Shown here piece after piece: positions 36,315-44,246 of a DNA stretch of 64,000 nucleotides; position 1 is the first letter of the stretch, and every line of letters begins with the position of its first letter. Where the stretch lies: the NCBI RefSeq assembly GCF_036240795.1, contig NZ_CP108454.1, forward strand, positions 4,464,001-4,528,000. Direction: 5' to 3'. A program made the position numbers and the translations under genes. This DNA is from Streptomyces sp. NBC_01268 (lineage in GTDB: Bacteria; Actinomycetota; Actinomycetes; Streptomycetales; Streptomycetaceae). Below the pieces are notes generated by a model. The model ran no database searches. It had not been told where the DNA came from and saw only the letters and a program-made list of their open reading frames with translations.

Positions 36315-36391
36315 GCCCCGCGGCCACCCCCGACATCGCACGGCACCGCACGCCCGACGCAGGACCCCGTTCAGGAAGGGAAGACCGATGA
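36311..36391 (+). CDS. possible 26-residue coupling ORF
   Basis: ATG 36311 overlaps the stop of the MbtH-A-T gene (ATGA), and the 26-codon frame (starting MSPAATPDIARHR) ends exactly in the ATGA that starts the P450 gene. It could keep ribosomes moving across the 73-base gap. The ribosome site is weak and it may be chance. Confidence 0.25.
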   Translation: MSPAATPDIARHRTPDAGPRSGREDR

Positions 36392-37647
36392 AACTGACCC
36401 GGCCGGCCGAACAGAAGCCCGTCGACCTGAAGGACTTCGACCTCGTCGACCCCCACGAGCACGGCGTGGGCGACCCGCACGCCATCTGGCACGCCATGCG
36501 CGAGCGCGAGCCCGTGTGCTGGCAGCAGGTCGACGAACGCCTGGGCTACTGGTCGGCGACCACCTTCGAGGACGTCACGAAGGTCCTGAAGGACCACCGC
36601 GTCTTCACCTCCGAGCACGGCACCCTGCTCAACCTGCTCGGCAAGAAGGACCCCGCGAGCCGCAAGCAGCTTCCGGCGACCGACCCGCCGCGCCACACCA
36701 AGATGCGCTCCCCGGTCCAGCGCGCCCTCAACAGCAAGGTCCTGGAGCGCCACCGCGACCAGATCCGCGAAGAGGCCAACCGCCTCCTCGCCGGCATCCC
36801 GGAAGGCGAGGAGTTCGACTTCGCCGAGGTCGTCGGACAGCTCCCGATGGCGGTCACCGGCACCCTCATGGGCCTCGACCGCGAGGACTGGCCGCAGCTG
36901 ACCTTCCTCACCAGCCAGGCGATCGCCCCGGACGACCCGGAGTTCGTCATGCCCGAGGGCGGCGAGGTCACCCTCCAGCGCGCCCACCGCGAACTCTTCG
37001 CCGCCTTCGAGCAGTCGATGAGCCGGCGCAAGGGCGAGGGCAACGGCGACCTCATCGACGTGCTGCGCACCATGGAGATGGAGGACGGCCGCAAGCTGCG
37101 CCCGGGCGAGATCGTCTCCAACTGCTACAGCCTCCTGCTCGGCGCCAACGTCACCACCCCGCACGTCCCGAACGCGGCCATGGTCGAGCTGGCCAAGGAC
37201 GGCAAGTACGCCGACTGGGCCGCCCACCCCGAGCTCTTCGACAGCGGCATCAACGAGGCGCTGCGCTGGTCCTCCCCGGCCAGCCACTTCATCCGCTACG
37301 CCAAGACGGACGTCGAACTGAGCGGGGTCACCATCCGCCAGGGCGAGCCCGTCGCCGCCTGGATCGGCTCGGCCAACCGGGACGCCGGGGTCTTCCCCGA
37401 CCCGTACGAGTTCGACATCCGCCGCGACCCCCGCAACCACCTGGCCTTCGGCGTCGGCCCGCACTACTGCGTCGGCCACGCGGTCGCCCGGATCGCGCTG
37501 CACGAGCTGTTCGAGGAACTCCTCGACCAGTTCTCCGGGTTCGAGGTCGCGGGCGAGCCGCAGCACCTGCACTCGAACTTCATCGCGGGCATGAAGCACC
37601 TCCCGCTCGTGGCGACCAGGCGCACCGAGAGGCTGTCGGCGAAATGA
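36388..37647 (+). CDS. cytochrome P450, aminoacyl-carrier beta-hydroxylase type (NovI/NikQ-like)
   Basis: A 419-residue P450. The haem loop 'FGVGPHYCVGHAVAR' contains Cys361, and the I-helix reads 'LLLGANVTTPHVPNA', lacking the usual acidic residue. That I-helix, the start 'VDLKDFDLVDPHEH' and the end 'SNFIAGMKHLPL' are features I associate with the P450 group that beta-hydroxylates amino acids tethered to carrier proteins (NovI, NikQ, OxyD). It lies directly behind the MbtH-A-T gene and overlaps the aminotransferase gene (ATGA). The substrate is probably the valine-like residue on that carrier. A ribosome site AGGAAGGGAAG precedes ATG 36388. Confidence 0.9.
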   Translation: MKLTRPAEQKPVDLKDFDLVDPHEHGVGDPHAIWHAMREREPVCWQQVDERLGYWSATTFEDVTKVLKDHRVFTSEHGTLLNLLGKKDPASRKQLPATDPPRHTKMRSPVQRALNSKVLERHRDQIREEANRLLAGIPEGEEFDFAEVVGQLPMAVTGTLMGLDREDWPQLTFLTSQAIAPDDPEFVMPEGGEVTLQRAHRELFAAFEQSMSRRKGEGNGDLIDVLRTMEMEDGRKLRPGEIVSNCYSLLLGANVTTPHVPNAAMVELAKDGKYADWAAHPELFDSGINEALRWSSPASHFIRYAKTDVELSGVTIRQGEPVAAWIGSANRDAGVFPDPYEFDIRRDPRNHLAFGVGPHYCVGHAVARIALHELFEELLDQFSGFEVAGEPQHLHSNFIAGMKHLPLVATRRTERLSAK

Positions 37648-38783
37648 CCCAGGTGACCGTCGCCGCGCCCGGCGCGCCCGCCGGAGCCGCGGCACCGGCC
37701 TTCGACCGGATCCCGCACCCCGCACCGGCGAGCCCGGAGCGGGTCGCCGAGGTCCTCGCCGACCCGGGGTTCGGCAAGTACGTCACCGACCACATGGTGA
37801 CCATCGAGCACACCCGCGAGCAGGGCTGGCACGGCGCGTCCGTCCGCCCCTACGAGGCACTGGCGCTCGCGCCCACCGCCTCCGTCCTGCACTACGGGCA
37901 GGCCATCTTCGAGGGCCTCAAGGTGTACCGGCAGCCCGACGGCTCGGTGGCGGCCTTCCGCCCGGACGCCAACGCGCGCCGCTTCCAGGCGTCCGCCCGG
38001 CGCCTGGCGATGCCGGAACTGCCCGAGGAGCTGTTCCTGGAGTCGATGCGGGAGCTGCTCGCCCGGGACGCGCGCTGGGTGCCCGAAGGCGCCGGTCGCT
38101 CGCTCTACCTGCGCCCGCTGATGATCGCCACCTCCACCGAGCTGACGGTGGCGGCGGCGACCGAGTACCTGTACGTCCTCATGGCGATGCCCGCCGGCTC
38201 GTACTTCACCGGCGGCGTCAAGCCGGTCAGCGTCTGGCTGTCCGAGGACCACGTCCGGGCCGCGGCCGGCGGCACGGGCGCGGTGAAGGCCGCCGCCAAC
38301 TACGCCGGGACGCTCGCCCCGCAGCGCCTGGCCGCCGAGCACGGCTGCGACCAGGTCGTCTGGCTGGACGCGGTGGAGCGGCGCTGGGTGGAGGAGATGG
38401 GGGCGATGAACCTCTTCTTCGTCTTCGGCTCCGGCCCCACCGCCCGCCTGGTCACCCCGCAGCTCAGCGGCTCGCTGCTGCCCGGCGTCACCCGCGACTC
38501 GATCCTCACGCTGGCCCGGGACCTCGGGTACGGGGTGGAGGAGCGGCGGGTCTCCGTCGAGGAGTGGGAGAAGGCGGCGGAGTCCGGCGAGCTCACCGAG
38601 GTCTTCGCCTGCGGCACCGCCGCGACGATCACCCCGGTCGGCACGGTCAAGCACGCGGCCGGCGAGTTCCTCGTCAACGGCGGCGCGCCGGGACCGGTCG
38701 CCCAGCGCGTGCGGGACCACCTGGTGGCGCTGCACGAGGGCGTGACCGAGGACCGGCACGGGTGGCTGTACCGGCTGACGTGA
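37644..38783 (+). CDS. ilvE: branched-chain amino acid aminotransferase
   Basis: A 379-residue class IV PLP aminotransferase. Typical segments include 'HYGQAIFEGLKVYRQPDG', 'RSLYLRPLMIA', 'KAAANYAGTLAPQRLA' with the PLP lysine, 'MGAMNLFFVF' and 'GTAATITPVG'. It interconverts Val, Leu and Ile with their 2-oxo acids. Its ATG overlaps the P450 stop, so it belongs to the satellite operon rather than to general metabolism. That matches the valine-like pocket of the MbtH-A-T protein. It may supply Val or act on an unusual branched keto acid. A hairpin terminator follows, marking the probable right end of the cluster. Confidence 0.92.
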   Translation: MTQVTVAAPGAPAGAAAPAFDRIPHPAPASPERVAEVLADPGFGKYVTDHMVTIEHTREQGWHGASVRPYEALALAPTASVLHYGQAIFEGLKVYRQPDGSVAAFRPDANARRFQASARRLAMPELPEELFLESMRELLARDARWVPEGAGRSLYLRPLMIATSTELTVAAATEYLYVLMAMPAGSYFTGGVKPVSVWLSEDHVRAAAGGTGAVKAAANYAGTLAPQRLAAEHGCDQVVWLDAVERRWVEEMGAMNLFFVFGSGPTARLVTPQLSGSLLPGVTRDSILTLARDLGYGVEERRVSVEEWEKAAESGELTEVFACGTAATITPVGTVKHAAGEFLVNGGAPGPVAQRVRDHLVALHEGVTEDRHGWLYRLT

Positions 38784-38811
38784 GGGAACTCCCGTACGGA
38801 TAGGGCGGGTT

Positions 38812-38850
38812 CCCGCCGGCGGGCCTGCGAGACCAGGGCCGCCGGGCGGG
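38812..38850. terminator. hairpin terminator at the right cluster boundary
   Basis: The arm at 38812-38827 pairs imperfectly with 38834-38850 (core CCGGCGGGCCTG against CAGGGCCGCCGG, one mismatch). It lies between the convergent ilvE and FAD oxidase genes. Confidence 0.6.
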
Positions 38851-38866
38851 AGCTCCGTCCGCCCTC

Positions 38867-40255
38867 TCAGCGCCCGCTGACCCGGTTGGCGAAGGTGGCC
38901 ACCGGGTCGGTGGCGGCGCTGTGCCCGGTGGCCTCGCGCCGGTCGGCGCCGCGGAAGGCCGCGTACATCGTCTGGACCCCGAGCCAGCGCAGCGGCTCGG
39001 GCTCCCACTTGCGCACCTTGTGGTTGACCCAGGGCAGCTCGGTCAGCTCGGTGGCGCCCGACTGGCCGGAGTCCTGCTGGATGAGGTCGCGCAGCGTGCG
39101 GGCGGCGAGGTTGGTGGTGGCGACGCCGGAGCCGACGTAGCCGCCGGCCCAGCCGAGGCCGGTGGAGCGGTCCAGGGTGACGGTGGCGCACCAGTCGCGG
39201 GGCACGCCGAGGACGCCGGACCAGGCGTGCTCGATCCCGACCCCGGCGAGCTGCGGGAAGAAGCGCACCAGGATCTCGCGCAGGGCCTCGATGGTCTGCG
39301 GCTGGGTGCGCCCGTCGTTGTCGGTCTTCGACCCGAAGCGGTAGGGGACGCCCCGCCCGCCGAGCGCGATCCGCCCGTCGGCGGTGCGCTGGGCGTACAT
39401 GTAGGCGTGCGCCATGTCGCCGAGGGTCTCCAGGCCGTTCCAGCCGATGGACTCCCACTGGGCGTCGCTCAGCGGCTCGGTGGCGATCATGGAGGAGTTC
39501 ATCGGGAGCCAGGTGCGGCGCTGCCCGGCGAGGGAAGCGGTGAAGCCCTCGGTGCAGCGCAGCACGTACGGGGCGCGGACCGTGCCGTACGGGGTGACGG
39601 CGTGCTTCGGGCGGATCTCGGTGACCGGGGTGGACTCGTGGATCGTGACGCCCAGCGCCTCCACGGCGTCGGCGAGCCCCTTGACCAGCTTGACCGGGTG
39701 GAGCCGTGCGCCGTGCGGCGTCCAGCTGGACCCGACGGCCCCGGCGACCCGGATCCGCTCGGCGGTCCCGCGCGCCCCGTACAGCTCCCGGTCCTTCTCG
39801 CCGAAGGCGAGCTCGCCGGCGTGGAAGTCCTTGAGGCGGGCGAGCTGGGCGGGGGAGAGGGCGACCTCCAGGACGCCGCCGCGGTGCAGGTCGGCGTCGA
39901 TGCCCTCGGCGGCGCAGACGTCGATGACCTCGGTGACGGTGGCGTTCATGGCGTGCTGGAGGCGGACGGCGGCGTCGTGGCCGTGCAGCTTGGCGTAGCG
40001 GTCGCGGCCGGCGATCCCGTTGTAGAGCCAGCCACCGTTGCGGCCGGAGGCGCCGTAGCCGCAGAACTTGGCCTCGAGGACGGTGATGTTCAGGAAGGGG
40101 ACGGCCTTCTTGAGGTAGTACGCGGTCCACAGGCCGGTGTACCCGCCGCCGACGATGCAGACGTCGGCGGTGGCGTCGCCGGGCAGCGGTTCGCGGGGCG
40201 CGGGGGCGCCCTCCTGGGCGTACCAGAACGAGATCCCGCCGTTGATCGTGCTCAT
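38867..40255 (-). CDS. FAD-dependent amino acid oxidase (DAO family)
   Basis: A 462-residue DadA/SoxA-like oxidoreductase. 'VCIVGGGYTGLWTAYYLKK' is the FAD Rossmann loop, followed by 'GASGRNGGWLYNG', the signature of gamma-glutamylputrescine-oxidase-like enzymes. The C-terminal 'GLGWAGGYVGSGVATTNLA' contacts flavin. These enzymes oxidise amines or amino acids to imines with release of peroxide. It is monocistronic, convergent with ilvE and beyond the terminator, so probably outside the cluster. ATG 40255 begins 'MSTINGGISFWYAQEG'. Confidence 0.85.
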   Translation of the reverse strand: MSTINGGISFWYAQEGAPAPREPLPGDATADVCIVGGGYTGLWTAYYLKKAVPFLNITVLEAKFCGYGASGRNGGWLYNGIAGRDRYAKLHGHDAAVRLQHAMNATVTEVIDVCAAEGIDADLHRGGVLEVALSPAQLARLKDFHAGELAFGEKDRELYGARGTAERIRVAGAVGSSWTPHGARLHPVKLVKGLADAVEALGVTIHESTPVTEIRPKHAVTPYGTVRAPYVLRCTEGFTASLAGQRRTWLPMNSSMIATEPLSDAQWESIGWNGLETLGDMAHAYMYAQRTADGRIALGGRGVPYRFGSKTDNDGRTQPQTIEALREILVRFFPQLAGVGIEHAWSGVLGVPRDWCATVTLDRSTGLGWAGGYVGSGVATTNLAARTLRDLIQQDSGQSGATELTELPWVNHKVRKWEPEPLRWLGVQTMYAAFRGADRREATGHSAATDPVATFANRVSGR

Positions 40256-40409
40256 TGTCCATCCCTGCTTCCGGGTCCGTGCGCGGGAGGCTACAGGGCC
40301 TTTGGTCCCGTGAACACGGGCCTTTCGCGGGGTCCCGGTCGCCGGGGCGGCGCTTACGTTCGGGGGTACGGATTTCGTCGCCTGTAGCCCTTCGCGGAAG
40401 GACCTTGCC

Positions 40410-41126
40410 ATGCGTGTACGCGGGACCCGGCGGGCGGTCGCGGCGGTGCTGGCCGTCGCCGCCATCGGCCTTGCGGGAACGGCCTGTTCGCAGGGTTCGG
40501 GCCGGGCGTCGGCCGCCGTGGAGGCGAGCGCGCCGGAACGCGCCCAGGCCCTGTCGGCCCTTCCGGCGGCCGTCGACGGCCCGCGCATCGTGGTCGGACA
40601 GCCGAAGGCCCCGCACACCGTGACGGTTTTCGTCGATCCGCGCTGCAGCTACTGCGCGAAGTTCGAGGAGGCCGCCGGAACGGTCCTCGCGGACGAGGCG
40701 GCGTCCGGGAAGGTGCGGGTCGAGTACGTGATCGCGTCGTTCCTGGACGCGCGCACGGGCGGCACGGCGTCGGCGCGGGCGGCGAACGCGCTGCGGGCGG
40801 CGGCGGAGGCGGGCCCGGGGAAGTTCGCGACGTACCAGGCGGCCCTGTTCGCGAGCCGGCCCTCGGAATCGTCGAAGGACGCCTACTCCCCGGACCACCT
40901 CCTGGAGATCGCCGACCAGGTGCCGGGGCTGCGGGGCGCGGCGTTCGACGAGGCGGTCCGGGAGAACACGTACGAGGAGTGGGTGGGCGCCGCGGAGAAG
41001 GCCTTCGAGGACGCGGGCGTGGGCGGCACCCCCACCGTGCTGGTCGACGGCGAGCCGCTCCCCGCGGGCAACGGCCTCTACGACGCCCACCGATTCTCGG
41101 AGGCGCTGCGCGACGCCGGTGTCTAG
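40410..41126 (+). CDS. DsbA-like thioredoxin-fold lipoprotein
   Basis: A 238-residue protein with a basic N-terminus and hydrophobic stretch ending in a lipobox 'IGLAGTAC', so it is probably attached to the outer face of the membrane. The mature part contains 'VFVDPRCSYCAKFEE' with the redox pair CSYC and the cis-Pro segment 'VGGTPTVLVDG', both typical of DsbA/DSBA-like oxidoreductases. It likely forms or exchanges disulfides in exported proteins. A GGAAGGA site precedes ATG 40410. It is followed after 9 bases by a kinase gene. Confidence 0.88.
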   Translation: MRVRGTRRAVAAVLAVAAIGLAGTACSQGSGRASAAVEASAPERAQALSALPAAVDGPRIVVGQPKAPHTVTVFVDPRCSYCAKFEEAAGTVLADEAASGKVRVEYVIASFLDARTGGTASARAANALRAAAEAGPGKFATYQAALFASRPSESSKDAYSPDHLLEIADQVPGLRGAAFDEAVRENTYEEWVGAAEKAFEDAGVGGTPTVLVDGEPLPAGNGLYDAHRFSEALRDAGV

Positions 41127-41135
41127 GCTCGGGGC

Positions 41136-42038
41136 GTGATCCACGTACCCGAGGAACTGGCTGCGTCGCAGGCGAAGTACAACGGGGCGGCGGGCCGCGC
41201 GTTCGTCGCCGCGCTGCCGGCCCTGACGGAGACCTTCCTGGACCGCTGGGACCTGGACGTGACGGGCGAGGCGATGCACGGCGTGGCGTCCCTCGTCCTC
41301 CCCGTCCGCAAGGCCGGCACCCCCGCGGTCCTCAAGCTGCAGCTCCTGGACGAGGAGAGCGAGGGCGAGGCGGAAGCCCTGCGCGTGTGGAACGGCGACG
41401 GCTCGGTCCGCCTCCTGGACCACGACCCCGAGACGGGCACGATGCTCCTGGAACGCGCCGGTCCGCCGCCGCACCCGCCCACCCACCTGTCGACCCACCC
41501 GGACCCCCGGGAGGCGGTCCGCGTCCTGGCCGACCTCCTGGCCACCCTCACCTCCCCCCAGGCCCCGGCGGGCCTCCGCACCCTGTCCGCGGTGGCGACC
41601 CGCATGCTGGCGGACACACCCGCCGCGGCGGCGCGGCTGGCCCCCGACGACGCGGCCCTCCTCACCACCTGCGCGGCGGCGGTACGGGACGTCCTCCCCG
41701 AACCGGGCGACCGCCTCCTCCACTGGGACCTGCACTACGACAACATCCTGGCCGCCGAACGCGCCCCCTGGCTGTCCATCGACCCGAAGCCCCTCTCCGG
41801 CGACCCCGGCTTCGACCTGCTCCCCGCCCTCACGGACCTGTGGAACCCGGACCCGGCGGAGACCCTGTGGCGCTTCGACCTCCTCACCGACCGCCTGGAC
41901 CTGGACCGGACCCGCGCCCGCGCCTGGACGCTGGGCCGGGTGCTGCAGAACGCCCTGTGGGACGTGGAGGACGGCGAACCGTCCCTCGCCCCGAACCAGG
42001 TCTCCATCGCCCGGACCCTCCTGACGAGGGGCTCCTGA
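41136..42038 (+). CDS. APH(6)/hydroxyurea-type antibiotic kinase
   Basis: A 300-residue protein of the aminoglycoside/hydroxyurea phosphotransferase family. The kinase catalytic loop is 'LLHWDLHYDNILAAERAPW' and the metal-binding segment 'SIDPKPLSGDPGFDLLP'. Streptomycin 6-kinase and hydroxyurea kinase belong here and inactivate drugs by phosphorylation; many chromosomal members have no known substrate. GTG 41136 begins 'MIHVPEELAASQAKYNG'. It lies close behind the DsbA-like gene. It is 2.4 kb from the cluster end, so a role in self-resistance is possible but not shown. Confidence 0.85.
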   Translation: MIHVPEELAASQAKYNGAAGRAFVAALPALTETFLDRWDLDVTGEAMHGVASLVLPVRKAGTPAVLKLQLLDEESEGEAEALRVWNGDGSVRLLDHDPETGTMLLERAGPPPHPPTHLSTHPDPREAVRVLADLLATLTSPQAPAGLRTLSAVATRMLADTPAAAARLAPDDAALLTTCAAAVRDVLPEPGDRLLHWDLHYDNILAAERAPWLSIDPKPLSGDPGFDLLPALTDLWNPDPAETLWRFDLLTDRLDLDRTRARAWTLGRVLQNALWDVEDGEPSLAPNQVSIARTLLTRGS

Positions 42039-42043
42039 CCGGG

Positions 42044-42131
42044 CCACCTGATGGGGCCACCGGATCGGGACCACCGGATCGGGACCACCGGATCGGGACC
42101 ACCTGACCGGGACCACCTGACCAGGACTGAC
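42044..42131 (+). repeat. 14-base tandem repeat array
   Basis: Three perfect copies of CCACCGGATCGGGA (42057-42098) are followed by CCACCTGACCGGGA and CCACCTGACCAGGA and preceded by a degenerate copy at 42044. The array fills the gap between the kinase and acetyltransferase genes. It looks like slippage-expanded intergenic DNA. Confidence 0.85.
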
Positions 42132-42206
42132 CAGGACCTCCCGATCAGGTGCCCACGACCTGGTCACTCCTGTCCCGGACGCCCCGTCCTGGTGCACCCT
42201 GGTCCC

Positions 42207-42689
42207 ATGATCCGCACCGCGACCCCCGCCGACGTCCCCGTCATCCACCGCCTGATCCGCGACCTCGCGGAGTACGAGAAGGCCCTCGACGAGGCCCGCG
42301 CCACCGAGGCCCAGCTCCACGAGGCCCTCTTCGGCGACCGCCCCGCCGCCTACGCCCACATCGCCGAGACCCCCGAGGGCGAGCCCGCCGGCTTCGCCCT
42401 CTGGTTCCTCAACTTCTCCACCTGGCGCGGCGTCCACGGCATCTACCTGGAGGACCTGTACGTCCGCCCCGACCTGCGCGGCGGCGGCCACGGCAAGGCC
42501 CTCCTCGCCGAACTGGCCCGCATCTGCGTGGAACGCGGCTACGAGCGCCTCGAATGGTCCGTCCTCAACTGGAACGCCCCGTCGATCGCCTTCTACGAGT
42601 CCCTCGGCGCCCGCCCCCAGGACGAGTGGACGGTCTACCGCCTGACGGACGGGGCGCTGGCGGAGCTGGGACGCACGTCCGGGGCGTAG
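42207..42689 (+). CDS. GNAT acetyltransferase, diamine/thialysine type
   Basis: A 160-residue GNAT protein. 'LNFSTWRGVHGIYLEDLYV' is the signature of the spermidine/spermine (diamine or thialysine) acetyltransferase group, and 'PDLRGGGHGKALLAELA' is the acetyl-CoA loop. 'LNWNAPSIAFYESLGA' completes the fold. It should acetylate a primary amine of a small molecule. Given a nearby cluster that appears to use diaminobutyrate and diaminopropionate, acetylation of such a product is conceivable, but the gene is also common as a housekeeping function. ATG 42207 is chosen from the domain start. Confidence 0.88.
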   Translation: MIRTATPADVPVIHRLIRDLAEYEKALDEARATEAQLHEALFGDRPAAYAHIAETPEGEPAGFALWFLNFSTWRGVHGIYLEDLYVRPDLRGGGHGKALLAELARICVERGYERLEWSVLNWNAPSIAFYESLGARPQDEWTVYRLTDGALAELGRTSGA

Positions 42690-42692
42690 GGG

Positions 42693-43877
42693 TCAGCCGG
42701 CGGTGGGTCCGGGGAGGGGACGGTCCGGGTGGTCCAGCCAGACGCGCTCACCTTCAGGTGTCGTCGTCAGCCCGTACCGCCCGGGACCGGGGCGGCCCTG
42801 CCGAAACCACCAGGCGTATGCGGCCTCCACCTCGTTCCAGAGGCGGCGGGGGCCGTACTGCCACACGGTGAACCGGTCCTCCGACCGTCCGTCCCGGTCC
42901 ACGGCCGCCCACGACCTGGCGTCGGTGGTCGCGACCCAGAGCCTGGAGGCCACCCCGTCCACACCGGGGTCGTCCTGCCAGGTGCGCCACACGTCTCGGA
43001 GCCGGAGACCGAGAGCGAACTGAGCGCTCCAGTCGCGGCCCGCGACGGCCTGCGGCGGGAGCACGGTCCATGACTCCTCGGGGCGGTGTCCGTCGCGGAC
43101 GACGTCCCGGAAGATCCGCAGGTCCGTGCGCTGATGACGCATGAGCATGAACGCGGAGTGGGGTGCGAACACGCCGGAGGCGTCACCGTGGGCGCCCGCC
43201 TCCAGCCGGAGCAGGCCGTAGCAGAACCAGGGCGATTCCCACGGCACGAGGATGATCCCGCCGGGTTTCGTCTGCTCCACCCACGCCCGGGGAACGGACC
43301 GTACGGAACAGGTGGCCTCCACGCGATCGTACGGACCGCCCGAGGGGTGCCCCAGGGCCCCGTCCCCGGTGATGACAGCAGGCCCCAGACCCAGCCTCCG
43401 CAGACACGCCGCCCCGGCGTCCGCCAGGGCCGGATCCCACTCCACCGTGGTCACGTTCTCCCCGCCCAGCCGGTGGGCCAGGAGCCCGGCGTTCCAGCCG
43501 GTGCCGGTACCGATCTCAAGGACCCGGTGGCCGTCGGCCAGGTCCAGCATGTCGAGCATGCGGAACACGATGGACGGCTCGGACGCGGACGACGAGGGCC
43601 ACCGGTCCGCGTCGCCGGGGTCGTGCCCGTCGTTGACCTGGGTCACCACGGGGGCGTCGGCGTACGCGGCCTGGAGCCACGTCTCCGGGGTCTCCGTCCT
43701 GTCGCACGGCTCCAGGTCGTCACCGAGGTAGATGCGTTCAGGGAGGAACCGGTGGCGCGGAACGGCCCAGGCCGCCTCCTCCCACTCCGAACTCAGGTGC
43801 CCTACCGGTTCCTTGGCCACCGCGCCGAGCAGACCCCGCAGGGCGATCCGCTCCGCCGCCGAGAGTTCCTGCGCCAT
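42693..43877 (-). CDS. PCMT-like SAM methyltransferase (RiPP-associated type)
   Basis: A 394-residue protein. The central domain has the SAM motif 'VLEIGTGTGWNAGLLA' and the protein-isoaspartate methyltransferase-like 'EATCSVRSVPRAWVEQTKPGG'. The N-terminal 'WAVPRHRFLPERIY' and 'VVTQVNDGHDPGD' also match that family. The C-terminal 170 residues are an extension not found in ordinary PCMT. Such long relatives accompany lanthipeptide (FxLD) and ATP-grasp peptide systems, where they methylate Asp. Here the gene begins 4 bases after a 45-residue peptide gene, in the same transcript. No ATP-grasp or lanthipeptide synthetase is present, so this may be a minimal peptide-methylating pair. Confidence 0.82.
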   Translation of the reverse strand: MAQELSAAERIALRGLLGAVAKEPVGHLSSEWEEAAWAVPRHRFLPERIYLGDDLEPCDRTETPETWLQAAYADAPVVTQVNDGHDPGDADRWPSSSASEPSIVFRMLDMLDLADGHRVLEIGTGTGWNAGLLAHRLGGENVTTVEWDPALADAGAACLRRLGLGPAVITGDGALGHPSGGPYDRVEATCSVRSVPRAWVEQTKPGGIILVPWESPWFCYGLLRLEAGAHGDASGVFAPHSAFMLMRHQRTDLRIFRDVVRDGHRPEESWTVLPPQAVAGRDWSAQFALGLRLRDVWRTWQDDPGVDGVASRLWVATTDARSWAAVDRDGRSEDRFTVWQYGPRRLWNEVEAAYAWWFRQGRPGPGRYGLTTTPEGERVWLDHPDRPLPGPTAG

Positions 43878-43881
43878 CGGA

Positions 43882-44019
43882 TCAGCTGCCTTCCTTGCCG
43901 TGCTTCGGCGGGTCCTTGGGCTTGGCGGTGTCCGCCGAAGGCTTGGACGTACCGGGGTCCTTGCCTCCGGCGTGCTGCCCCTCGCCTCCGCCGCCGCCCT
44001 TACCCGTTCCCCATCCCAT
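43882..44019 (-). CDS. 45-residue Gly-rich peptide, possible modified precursor
   Basis: ATG 44019 preceded by a strong AGAGGAG ribosome site (spacing about 6) encodes MGWGTGKGGGGGEG followed by a Lys/Pro/Asp-rich half ending 'PKDPPKHGKEGS'. It stops 4 bases before the methyltransferase start. It has no Cys and a few Asp/Glu that could be methyl targets. Placement, ribosome site and tight coupling argue that it is real and is either the methyltransferase's substrate or a small partner. Confidence 0.65.
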   Translation of the reverse strand: MGWGTGKGGGGGEGQHAGGKDPGTSKPSADTAKPKDPPKHGKEGS

Positions 44020-44246
44020 GCCGTGCTCCTCTCGGTCGGGGACTGCTCGTCGACCCGCCTGCTCGGCGGCCCTGAACTCGACGCTAGGAGGCAGAGGTTG
44101 TCCGGCGGTACGTTGTTTTCTCGAATGTGCTCGACGGGCCGCACGGTTTGCTCGCGTTTTCTCGTGGAGCCCGGCTGAACCTGTGGAGCGGAGCCGGGCC
44201 CCCCCGCCAAGCTGTTGGATCGACATCCCTGGAAGGGAGAGCGTCC

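Noticed and set aside
42044..42131. CRISPR array
   Set aside because: Units are contiguous 14-mers without spacers and there are no cas genes; it is a simple tandem repeat.
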